This document shows, one piece after another, positions 1 through 7,084 of a stretch of 11,181 bases of DNA. The notes beneath the pieces were generated by a model that ran no database searches, was not told the origin of the DNA, and was given only the letters and a program-made list of their open reading frames with translations. The position numbers were made by a program, and so were the translations under genes. The stretch's first letter is position 1. Every line of letters starts with the position of its first letter. Source of the DNA: an uncultured Clostridia bacterium (GTDB lineage Bacteria; Bacillota_A; Clostridia; Oscillospirales; Acutalibacteraceae); NCBI GenBank assembly GCA_937891215.1, contig CALAEU010000068.1:1-11181 (forward strand), written 5' to 3'.

Positions 1-62
1 TTCTTTTTGATATTTTCTTTTACTACTTCTGGATTTTCTCTTAAAAATTTAATATCTATCAT
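1..62 (-). CDS. serS: Seryl-tRNA synthetase, N-terminal fragment (cut by window edge)
   Basis: Only the first 20 codons lie in the window. The peptide begins MIDIKFLRENPEVVKENIKK, which matches the very conserved start of bacterial seryl-tRNA synthetases (M-[IL]-D-I-K-x-[IL]-R-E-N-P-x-x-V-K-x-N). In the full enzyme this is the start of the N-terminal tRNA-binding coiled-coil arm; the enzyme charges tRNA-Ser with serine in the cytoplasm. The ATG (complement of 60-62) is preceded by a GAGAGGG ribosome site about 7 nt upstream. It starts 20 nt after the parB stop codon, so it is probably the third gene of the parA-parB-serS operon, an order I recall as common in Clostridia. The family call rests on 20 residues but the match is distinctive. 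Confidence 0.85.
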   Translation of the reverse strand, partial: MIDIKFLRENPEVVKENIKK

Positions 63-82
63 TTAAATTACCCTCTCAAGTA

Positions 83-937
83 TTATTCATTGTCAAAAAT
101 TTTAATAAGTTTCTTTAAATCTTCATCATCGAAGAACTCAATTTCAATAGCACCTTTTTTAGTTGACTTTGTAACTCTTACTTTTCTCTGTAAAACATCA
201 CTTAAAGCGAGTTCAACTTCATCATAATAAGGATTTCTCTTTTTTGTCTTTTTACCCGTAGGTTCTGTTTTTATTTGCTTTCTTGCAAGTCTTTCTGTTT
301 CTCTTACAGAAATATCTTCTTTTATAACAAACTTTGCAAGTTCAATTTTTGCTTTGTCATCTTCTAAAGTAAGTAATGCTCTTGCGTGACCCGCAGAAAG
401 TTCTTTGCTTGAAACTAAATTTATAATTTCCTCAGGTAATGTAAGAAGTCTTAATGCGTTAGCAATTGCAGGACGAGAAGCACCGACAAGATTTGAAATT
501 TCTTCTTGTGTGTAGTCATACTTTTCAGAAAGTTCTTTATAGCCTAACGCTTCTTCAATCGGGTCTAAATCTTCTCGTTGTAAGTTTTCTACAAGAGCAA
601 GTTCTGCTACCTGTGCATCAGTTAATTCTTTTATAACAACAGGAACTTCAGTAAGACCTGCCATTCGTGAAGCTCTCCAGCGTCTTTCACCTGCTACTAA
701 CTGATAACTTCCGTCTGGCATAGGACGGACTAAAAGCGGTTGAATAACACCGTGAAGCTCAATACTGTGTGAAAGTTCTGCCAGTGCTTCTTCATCAAAG
801 TTTTTTCTTGGTTGATTTTTATTAGGTTCAATTTCTGAAAGTTTTAATTTCACTGCACTTGAAGAACTGAGTTCTTCAGTTGAGTTATCAATAAGAAGTG
901 CCTCTAACCCCTTACCTAAACCTTTTTTCTTTGCCAT
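83..937 (-). CDS. parB: Chromosome-partitioning protein ParB (Spo0J-like), CTP-dependent DNA clamp
   Basis: The 284-residue protein has the full ParB layout. A basic N-terminal tail (MAKKKGLGKGLEALL) matches the segment that stimulates the ParA ATPase. The N-terminal CTP-binding domain (about 30-130) carries GERR (83-86) and ENLQRED (117-123), the nucleotide-contacting motifs. A helix-turn-helix (about 142-165, TQEEISNLVGASRPAIANAL) reads parS sites. A Lys-rich linker (about 222-234) leads to the C-terminal dimerisation domain (about 236-284). ParB loads at parS, spreads as a sliding clamp, and with ParA and SMC organises and segregates the origin region; in spore formers it also antagonises Soj. 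I chose the ATG at 937, with an AGAGGT site 7 nt upstream that overlaps the parA stop, rather than an in-frame TTG two codons earlier. No parS palindrome (TGTTTCACGTGAAACA) was found in the window. Confidence 0.96.
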   Translation of the reverse strand: MAKKKGLGKGLEALLIDNSTEELSSSSAVKLKLSEIEPNKNQPRKNFDEEALAELSHSIELHGVIQPLLVRPMPDGSYQLVAGERRWRASRMAGLTEVPVVIKELTDAQVAELALVENLQREDLDPIEEALGYKELSEKYDYTQEEISNLVGASRPAIANALRLLTLPEEIINLVSSKELSAGHARALLTLEDDKAKIELAKFVIKEDISVRETERLARKQIKTEPTGKKTKKRNPYYDEVELALSDVLQRKVRVTKSTKKGAIEIEFFDDEDLKKLIKIFDNE

Positions 938-949
938 ATACAATACCTC

Positions 950-1714
950 TTATTTCTGCATCTTTAAAAATTCTTCTGCTAAATTATTGTAGCTTTCAGC
1001 ACCCTTTGAACCCCTATCATAATAAAGAACAGGTTCGCCAAAAGATGGTGCTTCTGAAAGACGGACATTCCTTGGAATAACTGTTGCATAAACTTTTTTA
1101 GGGAAGAAGTTTTTAACTTCATCAACAACTTGCTGAGTTAAATTAAGTCTTCCGTCATACATTGTAAGTAAAACGCCTTCTAATTCTAAATATTCGTTAT
1201 AAAGTCTTTTAACTGTTCTCACTGTTGCCATAAGTTGTGAAAGACCTTCGAGTGCATAATATTCACACTGAATAGGTACAATAAATGAATCTGAAGCGTT
1301 AAGTGCATTTATTGTAATTAACCCTAAAGATGGTGGACAATCAAAGAAAACGAAGTCATAATTTTCCTGAATTGGTGCAATTGCCTTTTTAAGTAAAGAT
1401 TCTCTGCCCTCTAAAGTTGCCATTTCAAGCTCGGCACCCGCTAAATTCATATTTGACGGAATAACATCAACGCCCTGATATTTAGTTTTGATTACTGCAT
1501 TTTTTGCTTCTTCTGAATTTATTAAAAGTTCATAAGAGGTAGCGGTAAGACCTTTACGCTGAATACCGTAACCGCTTGTCGTGTTGCCCTGTGGGTCAAT
1601 ATCTATAAGCAAAACCTTTTTGCCCATAGCACCCAGAGCGGCAACCAAGTTCACGGCACTTGTTGTCTTACCAACGCCACCTTTCTGATTAACAATCGAA
1701 ATAATTTTTGCCAT
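950..1714 (-). CDS. parA: Chromosome-partitioning ATPase ParA (Soj)
   Basis: The 254-residue protein is a P-loop ATPase of the ParA/MinD family. The deviant Walker A motif KGGVGKTT is at 11-18, with the signature lysine at K11. Walker A' (VLLIDIDPQGN) is at about 34-44 and Walker B (FVFFDCPPS) at about 121-129. The segment RNVRLSEAPSFGEPV (216-229) is typical of chromosomal Soj-type ParA. It binds DNA non-specifically as an ATP dimer and is released by ParB. The ATG at 1714 has an excellent GGAAGGAG ribosome site 7 nt upstream. The reading frame stays open further upstream to 1948, but that extension reads through the tRNA-Thr gene and its terminator and cannot be real. It is the first gene of the parA-parB-serS operon. 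Confidence 0.97.
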   Translation of the reverse strand: MAKIISIVNQKGGVGKTTSAVNLVAALGAMGKKVLLIDIDPQGNTTSGYGIQRKGLTATSYELLINSEEAKNAVIKTKYQGVDVIPSNMNLAGAELEMATLEGRESLLKKAIAPIQENYDFVFFDCPPSLGLITINALNASDSFIVPIQCEYYALEGLSQLMATVRTVKRLYNEYLELEGVLLTMYDGRLNLTQQVVDEVKNFFPKKVYATVIPRNVRLSEAPSFGEPVLYYDRGSKGAESYNNLAEEFLKMQK

Positions 1715-1721
1715 TTTAATT

Positions 1722-1729
1722 CTCCTTCC
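1722..1729 (-). promoter_or_regulatory. Strong Shine-Dalgarno site that fixes the parA start
   Basis: On the minus strand the bases read GGAAGGAG, then a 7-nt spacer, then ATGGCA. This is near-perfect complementarity to the 16S rRNA 3' end and decides the start at 1714 over longer in-frame options. Confidence 0.85.
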
Positions 1730-1775
1730 AAAAAGAATTAACACATAATTTTCCATATTACTATAATTAAAATAT

Positions 1776-1804
1776 ATTATAACATAAGAGTAACGAAAAT
1801 GGAA
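1776..1804 (-). promoter_or_regulatory. Possible promoter of the parA-parB-serS operon
   Basis: A perfect -10 box TATAAT (complement of 1776-1781) lies about 60 nt upstream of parA and just beyond the tRNA-Thr terminator. The hexamer 17 nt upstream (TTCCAT, complement of 1799-1804) is a poor -35 match, so only the -10 is persuasive. The region is very AT-rich, and other A/T hexamers could serve. Confidence 0.35.
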
Positions 1805-1815
1805 TAGAATAAAAC

Positions 1816-1853
1816 AAAAAATTCGATGTTTTTTTACAAAACATCGAATTTTT
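1816..1853 (-). terminator. Intrinsic terminator of tRNA-Thr
   Basis: A perfect 16-bp inverted repeat (1817-1832 with 1838-1853, 5-nt loop) starts one nt after the tRNA CCA end. On the minus strand it ends in a run of T continuing as TGTTTT, the classic intrinsic terminator shape. The stem core is ATTCGATG/CATCGAAT flanked by A/T tracts. Confidence 0.85.
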
Positions 1854-1854
1854 C

Positions 1855-1930
<76 letters not shown>

Positions 1931-1953
1931 ACAAAACTTAATTTGCACAAGTT

Positions 1954-1982
1954 ATTATACATATTGAATTGCTCTTTGTCAA
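1954..1982 (-). promoter_or_regulatory. Consensus sigma-A promoter of tRNA-Thr
   Basis: The minus strand reads TTGACA (complement of 1977-1982), exactly 17 nt, then TATAAT (complement of 1954-1959). Both boxes are perfect and spacing is optimal. Transcription should start near 1947, leaving a leader of about 17 nt before the tRNA 5' end at 1930. Full consensus fits a highly expressed stable RNA. Confidence 0.92.
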
Positions 1983-1984
1983 GT

Positions 1985-2029
1985 ATAAAAAACAAACTGC
2001 TCTACAAAGACTAATCTTTGCAGAGCAGT
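1985..2029 (-). terminator. Intrinsic terminator after the zinc-ribbon membrane protein gene
   Basis: A 15-bp stem (1996-2010 with 2015-2029, loop CTAA) has a single G-U wobble on the minus strand. It is followed on that strand by TTGTTTTTT. It lies 6 nt past the stop codon of the gene ending at 2036, and its T-tract almost touches the -35 box of the tRNA-Thr promoter. Confidence 0.85.
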
Positions 2030-2035
2030 ATTGAA

Positions 2036-2980
2036 TCACTCAAGAATTTTTGTAGTAAGTGCTGCTTCTTTATTTTCTTTAGATGCTTTTCTTAAAGCAC
2101 CATAAGCACCACCGAGTGCAAAAATTATACCAATAACTAAATCTGCTATAGTTGCTCTTAAAAATTCAGCATCTTCAAGGTAATACATATAGATAAACGG
2201 AACATCTATTAAAGCATAACCGTCAGGTATGTAAGTAATATAAATTGCCGCAAAATCACCCATTACCTGACCGAATACTGCACCAAAAACAGTCGCGATT
2301 AAAATAATAGCAACCTTTGCTTTACAAACCTTACCGCCCAATTTTTCGTATCCTTTTGTTGCAAGGAAACCTATAAGCGCACCAACAATAGCGGCAAAAT
2401 AACCTATGTAATAAACAATTGCCCAGACAACACCACCAAGAATCGAGCCTAAAAATGCTCCTAAAATACCTTTACCCAAATGTTTTTCTTCTGTTTCATG
2501 CTTTGCCTGTTCAATATCTGCTCTTTCATTTAATGAGCCTGTACAACCCGAATGAATGCGGTGAGCAATACCGTTAATAAGAACAACATTGCTATCAGTT
2601 CCACTTTCTATTGTGTTACCGCAAGCAGTACAGAAACCATCACCAATAACGCCATTTTCTTTTAAAATCTCTGGGAATGCTTTAAGAAAACCATTCATTT
2701 TCTTTTCTGTACCAATTGTGTTCTGAAATTCAGCAGTAACACTTTCGCGTAACACCTTAAACTTCATTATTCTGTGTTTTTTAACAAAATCTTTGTCACT
2801 GAGAATTGCAGAAATTTTACTTACACATTCATCGGTAAAAGCACCTGAAAAAGAAATCTCAGAAATTTCATAACCACCTTTAACTGTAGCCATATAGCCT
2901 CCCACTGTGCCATAAGCTATGTTCTTTGAAATTTTCATTCCATTTTCATTTGCAATATTTTTAATAAATTTTTGCATCAT
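2036..2980 (-). CDS. Uncharacterised membrane protein with zinc-ribbon-like motif and four C-terminal membrane segments
   Basis: I do not recognise a named family. The 314 residues split in two. Residues 1-165 are soluble, with C117-x2-C120 and later H140, H143 and C146 (HxxC), a spacing that suggests a small Zn ribbon (CTACGN...HRIHSGC). Residues about 169-296 are hydrophobic with about four helices: about 171-192, 194-209, 221-241 and 277-296. The first two are rich in small-residue GxxxG-type packing and end in a KGYEKLGGK loop, a cassette I recall from unnamed clostridial membrane proteins. There is no signal peptide, so the N-terminal half is probably cytoplasmic. The ATG at 2980 has an AAGGAGAGG site 5 nt upstream; a second ATG follows directly. 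It is monocistronic, with its own terminator and a candidate promoter. A role in sensing or membrane quality control would be a guess. Confidence 0.85.
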   Translation of the reverse strand: MMQKFIKNIANENGMKISKNIAYGTVGGYMATVKGGYEISEISFSGAFTDECVSKISAILSDKDFVKKHRIMKFKVLRESVTAEFQNTIGTEKKMNGFLKAFPEILKENGVIGDGFCTACGNTIESGTDSNVVLINGIAHRIHSGCTGSLNERADIEQAKHETEEKHLGKGILGAFLGSILGGVVWAIVYYIGYFAAIVGALIGFLATKGYEKLGGKVCKAKVAIILIATVFGAVFGQVMGDFAAIYITYIPDGYALIDVPFIYMYYLEDAEFLRATIADLVIGIIFALGGAYGALRKASKENKEAALTTKILE

Positions 2981-3012
2981 AAAACCCTCTCCTTATTTCA
3001 ATAAGTCAGACC

Positions 3013-3041
3013 AATATACCATAAAATTCTTTAAAAAGCAA
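3013..3041 (-). promoter_or_regulatory. Candidate promoter of the zinc-ribbon membrane protein gene
   Basis: The minus strand shows TTGCTT (complement of 3036-3041), 17 nt, then TATATT (complement of 3013-3018). The -10 matches 5 of 6, the -35 only 3 of 6. It lies about 33 nt upstream of the start codon, with correct orientation. Confidence 0.5.
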
Positions 3042-3068
3042 CAAAATTCTTACATTTCTGCAAAATGA

Positions 3069-3097
3069 TTGACCTAATCTGAATTTAACAGTATAAT
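3069..3097 (+). promoter_or_regulatory. Sigma-A promoter of the GH3 gene
   Basis: TTGACC (3069-3074), 17 nt, TATAAT (3092-3097): 5 of 6 and 6 of 6 matches at optimal spacing. Transcription should start near 3104, giving a leader of about 35 nt. I see no convincing catabolite-response operator overlapping it. Confidence 0.82.
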
Positions 3098-3138
3098 GAT
3101 TATTAGACTATTCTTTAACTACACAAGGGGGTTAAGCT

Positions 3139-5562
3139 ATGAATTTAGAAAAGGCAAAGAGAAAAGTTTATAACATAATAGGCAAAGCAATCAACAGTAT
3201 TGCACAAAATGAGGCCGGTAACACAAGCGATATTCCTAAAACCGTTACAGACGGCGCTCCTGAGCTTATATGTAAAGCAGGAATTGAAGGGTCTGTACTT
3301 TTAAGAAATGATGATGTTTTACCATTTAAAAAGACTGACAAAATTTCTGTTTTTGGCAGATGCCAGTATGACTGGTTTTATGTAGGCTACGGCTCAGGTG
3401 GTGATGTAATCAAACCATACACAGTAAGTTTAATTGAAGGTCTTGAAAATTTAAACGCTAATCTCAACGAGGCACTTAAAGAAAAATATAAAGATTGGTG
3501 CCACAAAAATCCACCTGACCACGGTTTCTGGGGACACTGGCCACATTATTATAACGAAATGCCAATTACTGAAGAAGAAGTCAAAAATTTCAGTAACGAT
3601 TCAGAATGTGCTGTTGTTATAATTGGTCGTTCTGCGGGTGAAGACAGAGAAAACTATTTAAAAGATGGTAGCTACTTACTTACAGAAGATGAAAAAAATC
3701 TTATAAACAATGTAACCAAACATTTTAAAAAGACTGCAATTTTACTCAACACTGGTAATGTTATAAGTCTTTATGACATCAATTTAATTGACCGCGACTT
3801 AGCAATTCTTATGTGTTGGCAAGGCGGTATGGAAAGCGGTAATTCTGTTGCTAAAATGCTTTTGGGTGAAGCTTCCCCAAGCGGTAAATTAACCGATACT
3901 ATCGCTTACAATTATGAAGATTACCCATGTCACGAAAACTTCGGTTACAAAGAATACACAAACTATGTAGAAGATATTTTTGTTGGCTACCGCTACTTTG
4001 AAACATTCCAGAAAGAAAAGGTTTTATATCCTTTCGGTTTTGGTCTTACTTACACTACATTCAAACAAGAATTTTTAAGTGCCGAATTGATTGACGATGA
4101 AATAACCTTGCAAGTTAAAGTTACAAACACAGGTAATTTTAAATGTAAAGATATTGTACAGATTTATGTTAATGCACCACAAGGTAAATTAGGCAAAGCA
4201 GAAAAAGTTCTGGTAGGCTTTAATAAAACAAAGGAACTGGCACCAAATGAAAGTGATATAGTAACAATTAAATCCCCTCTTTACTACTGTTCATCTTACG
4301 ATGATAGCGGTAAAACAGGGAATAAATCATGTTATGTGTTAGAAAGCGGAATTTACAAACTTTTTGCAGGTGATAATGTCCGCGACGCTGTAAATGTCTG
4401 GAACTTTACAGTCGAAAATCTCAGGGTTATCAACACTTTAAGCGAGGTTTGCGCTCCTAAAAATAAGTTCCAGAGAATGATTACTACAGCAAATGAGAAT
4501 GGTGAACTCACAGAAGATTTTGAAAATGCACCACTCGCCACAACAAATTTACGAGATATTATACTAAAAAAACTGCCTGCTGAAATCGCGTACACAGGCG
4601 ACAAAGGTATAAAATTAACAGATGTTAAATCAGGTAAAAATACACTCGATGAATTTATTGCTCAACTTAACACAACAGAATTAGAAGCAATTTCCCGTGG
4701 GCATTATACAATGGATAGTCCTTTGGGTAATAAAGGTAATGCGGGTGCATTCGGTGGAGTAACACAGAGTTTAAGGGCTAAAAAAGTTCCTGCAGTAGTT
4801 ACAACAGATGGTCCTTCTGGTATCAGAATCCGTTCTTGTTGTTCACTCCTCCCTAATGGTACTGCACTTGCCTGTACATGGAACACAGATTTAGTTAAAG
4901 AACTCTATACTCTTATTGGTAACGAAATGAAAGAAAAAGGTTCCGATGTTCTTTTGGCACCTGGTATGAACATTCACAGAAGTATGCTTTGTGGCAGAAA
5001 CTTTGAATATTTTTCAGAAGACCCTGTAATAAGCGGTAAAATTGCAAGTGCAGTTGTCAGTGGTGTTCAGAGTGCAGGGGTTTCAGCGTGTCCTAAACAT
5101 TTCGCCTGTAACAATCAGGAAACTAACAGAACATATAACGATTCACGAGTTTCCGAAAGAGCATTAAGAGAGATTTATTTAAAAGGTTTTGAAATCTGTG
5201 TAAAAGAAGCGAAACCACTTAATATAATGACTTCTTACAACAAAATTAATGGTGTATGGGGACATTATCATTACGAACTCTGTACAATGATTTTAAGAAA
5301 CGAATGGGGTTATGAAGGCAACATTATGACTGACTGGTGGATGAGAAGTGCAAACAGTCACGAATTCCCACAACTAAGAGATAACGCATACAGAGTACGA
5401 GCAGGTGTTGATGTTTTAATGCCCGGTGGCAAACGAACAGGCAGAAAGAAACCTGACGGAACATTACTTGAAACTTACAAAAAAGAAAACGGAATCACCT
5501 TAGGCGAAATGCAAAGCGTAGCGCGTAATGTTTTAACTTTCTGTTTAAAACTAGATAAATAA
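3139..5562 (+). CDS. Glycoside hydrolase family 3 enzyme with reversed domain order (beta-glucosidase-like), cytoplasmic
   Basis: The 807-residue protein carries the GH3 parts in swapped order. The alpha/beta sandwich domain usually found second comes first (about 40-310, with GSVLLRND at 51-58, AGEDREN near 166-172 and PFGFGLTYT at 298-306). A fibronectin-III-like domain follows (about 315-430). The TIM-barrel domain comes last (about 510-800) with DGPSGIR at 557-563, GRNFEYFSEDP at 619-629, KHF at 653-655 and the nucleophile motif MTDWW. By family analogy D732 is the nucleophile and E168 the likely acid/base. Such reversed GH3 enzymes are known from Ruminococcus and Butyrivibrio. No signal peptide is visible, so it probably hydrolyses imported oligosaccharides or glycosides; exact sugar specificity cannot be read. 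The ATG has an AAGGGGG site 7 nt upstream. It is monocistronic, with its own promoter and a shared downstream terminator. Confidence 0.93.
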   Translation: MNLEKAKRKVYNIIGKAINSIAQNEAGNTSDIPKTVTDGAPELICKAGIEGSVLLRNDDVLPFKKTDKISVFGRCQYDWFYVGYGSGGDVIKPYTVSLIEGLENLNANLNEALKEKYKDWCHKNPPDHGFWGHWPHYYNEMPITEEEVKNFSNDSECAVVIIGRSAGEDRENYLKDGSYLLTEDEKNLINNVTKHFKKTAILLNTGNVISLYDINLIDRDLAILMCWQGGMESGNSVAKMLLGEASPSGKLTDTIAYNYEDYPCHENFGYKEYTNYVEDIFVGYRYFETFQKEKVLYPFGFGLTYTTFKQEFLSAELIDDEITLQVKVTNTGNFKCKDIVQIYVNAPQGKLGKAEKVLVGFNKTKELAPNESDIVTIKSPLYYCSSYDDSGKTGNKSCYVLESGIYKLFAGDNVRDAVNVWNFTVENLRVINTLSEVCAPKNKFQRMITTANENGELTEDFENAPLATTNLRDIILKKLPAEIAYTGDKGIKLTDVKSGKNTLDEFIAQLNTTELEAISRGHYTMDSPLGNKGNAGAFGGVTQSLRAKKVPAVVTTDGPSGIRIRSCCSLLPNGTALACTWNTDLVKELYTLIGNEMKEKGSDVLLAPGMNIHRSMLCGRNFEYFSEDPVISGKIASAVVSGVQSAGVSACPKHFACNNQETNRTYNDSRVSERALREIYLKGFEICVKEAKPLNIMTSYNKINGVWGHYHYELCTMILRNEWGYEGNIMTDWWMRSANSHEFPQLRDNAYRVRAGVDVLMPGGKRTGRKKPDGTLLETYKKENGITLGEMQSVARNVLTFCLKLDK

Positions 5563-5606
5563 TATCAAAAAACCGATAACTTTTGAGTTATCGGTTTTTC
5601 GATATT
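5561..5606. terminator. Bidirectional terminator between GH3 gene and transporter gene
   Basis: A perfect 14-bp stem (5568-5581 with 5586-5599, loop TTTG) has core ACCGATAACT and A-tracts/T-tracts on both sides, so it works on either strand. Outer bases AATATC (5561-5566) and GATATT (5601-5606) can extend the pairing. It lies between two convergent stop codons. Confidence 0.88.
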
Positions 5607-5614
5607 TATATCGT

Positions 5615-7084
5615 TTAATTGTAATTTATACCAACCATTAAAAGCATCATAAGTACCGAGAAAATAAATTCGCCTACAAACAACTTCCAACTCCATTTAA
5701 GCCATTTGGTGTATGACACACCAACCAAACCAATTGCAATAATCATAATACCACTTGTTGGATATAAAAGATTTGTAAAACCATCTGCAAAGCAGAATGT
5801 TGTTACAATTGACTGACGGGTAATGCCAACTAAATCTGAAAGTGGGGCAACAAGCGGCATAATTAAAAACGCTTTTGCGGTACCACTACCAATGAAAAAT
5901 TCAAGGAATGCAATAAGTAAGAACAAAAGAATTATTGCAACAGACGGAGAAACGCCCTGAATTAAATTATAAACATAAAAGAGAATAGTGTGCATTATTT
6001 TTGCTTCTGCAAGAATATAAGAAATTGCAATAACAAATATAACAACCGGAATTACCGGTGCAATAGTTTTAGTACCTTGTAAGAAACTTTTGAAAAGTTC
6101 TTTACCTTTAAGACCTGTAAAATAACCTGAAAGAATACCACCAAGAGTAAAGAGGATTGCCATTGCCGGAAGTGAAAGCCCACCACCTAAATCAAGTGCA
6201 AAATCTACTGCAACTGCAACAAGGTCAATAAGCATACAAATTAAAAAAGCCTTTGCACCCTTTTTAGTTTCCCGATTATTGAGCACTGCTTCCATATCTT
6301 CAATTTTATATTTTTCTCTTAACGCTTTATCAGATTCATAAACCAACGATTTTTTAGGATTTTTCTCGATTTTTTTCGCATATAAGAACAGGAATGCAAA
6401 AAGAATAAGATAAACTCCTATAAACACTACAAGTCTTAATGAAAGACCTGAAAACACTTCTAAACCTGCAAGTTTCTGAACAGTTGCAACATTAAACGGG
6501 TTAAATGTTGCAGCAGTAAAACCCCACGCAATTGAAACAAGACTTAAACCTAAACCAACTAATGAGTCCCAACCTAAAGCAAGTGACACAGCAACCGCAA
6601 TCGGCACCAACGTTACAGATTCTTCTAAAATACCTGCAATAGAACTAAGAGCCATACAAAAGAAAATAATAATTGCCATTAAAGTATATTTTCTCTTACT
6701 GAATTTGTTTATTAAAACTGCCATTATGTATTTTAAAACGCCACATTTATCCAAAATCAAAAATGCACCGCCAATTAAAACAACCATAACGATTATTAAA
6801 ATACCTGTACCTGCGTAAGTGCTTGTAAAACAAAGCAATGGTGCTAAAAGAATTTTCCATATCGGCATTTTGTAATCGTTTAATTCTTTGTAAGTACCAT
6901 CTACAATCTGCTCGTAACCATTTTTTACTATAACATCATATTCACCACGAGGTAACACCTGTGTAAGAACACCAACAAATGCCATAATTATCACAAGTGC
7001 AGAAATAATAGCAATAACCGTCTTTTTATCAAGTGAAATACCGAGTTCTTTGTTTTCAGTACTCATATTTTCTTTATTACTCAT
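5615..7084 (-). CDS. YfcC-family membrane transporter (DcuC/ArcD-like superfamily)
   Basis: The 489-residue protein is very hydrophobic, with about 11-13 membrane helices in two halves, and a charged cytoplasmic loop at about 236-277. Each half has a family signature: AATFNPFNVATVQKLAGL (191-208) in the first, and GSGTAKAFLIMP (399-410) followed by FADGFTNLLYPTSG (432-445) in the second. These fit the YfcC branch of the C4-dicarboxylate anaerobic carrier superfamily (PF03606). Members of this superfamily serve as arginine/ornithine exchangers (ArcD type) in some Firmicutes, but most YfcC proteins have no proven substrate. Its ATG overlaps the stop of the upstream cyclodeaminase-like gene (TAATG), with AAAGGAA about 10 nt upstream, so the two are translationally coupled. 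I infer that it moves the substrate or product of that enzyme, possibly ornithine, arginine or proline. Confidence 0.88.
   Translation of the reverse strand: MSNKENMSTENKELGISLDKKTVIAIISALVIIMAFVGVLTQVLPRGEYDVIVKNGYEQIVDGTYKELNDYKMPIWKILLAPLLCFTSTYAGTGILIIVMVVLIGGAFLILDKCGVLKYIMAVLINKFSKRKYTLMAIIIFFCMALSSIAGILEESVTLVPIAVAVSLALGWDSLVGLGLSLVSIAWGFTAATFNPFNVATVQKLAGLEVFSGLSLRLVVFIGVYLILFAFLFLYAKKIEKNPKKSLVYESDKALREKYKIEDMEAVLNNRETKKGAKAFLICMLIDLVAVAVDFALDLGGGLSLPAMAILFTLGGILSGYFTGLKGKELFKSFLQGTKTIAPVIPVVIFVIAISYILAEAKIMHTILFYVYNLIQGVSPSVAIILLFLLIAFLEFFIGSGTAKAFLIMPLVAPLSDLVGITRQSIVTTFCFADGFTNLLYPTSGIMIIAIGLVGVSYTKWLKWSWKLFVGEFIFSVLMMLLMVGINYN

Noticed and set aside
1740..1800. AT-rich block as a possible replication or binding element
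   Set aside because: It is simple A/T-rich intergenic sequence with no repeated unit; a -10 box for parA explains it adequately.
4353..4886. Antisense frames of 60-83 codons inside the GH3 gene
   Set aside because: They are shadows of a clearly coding plus-strand gene; no promoter, ribosome site or recognisable product.
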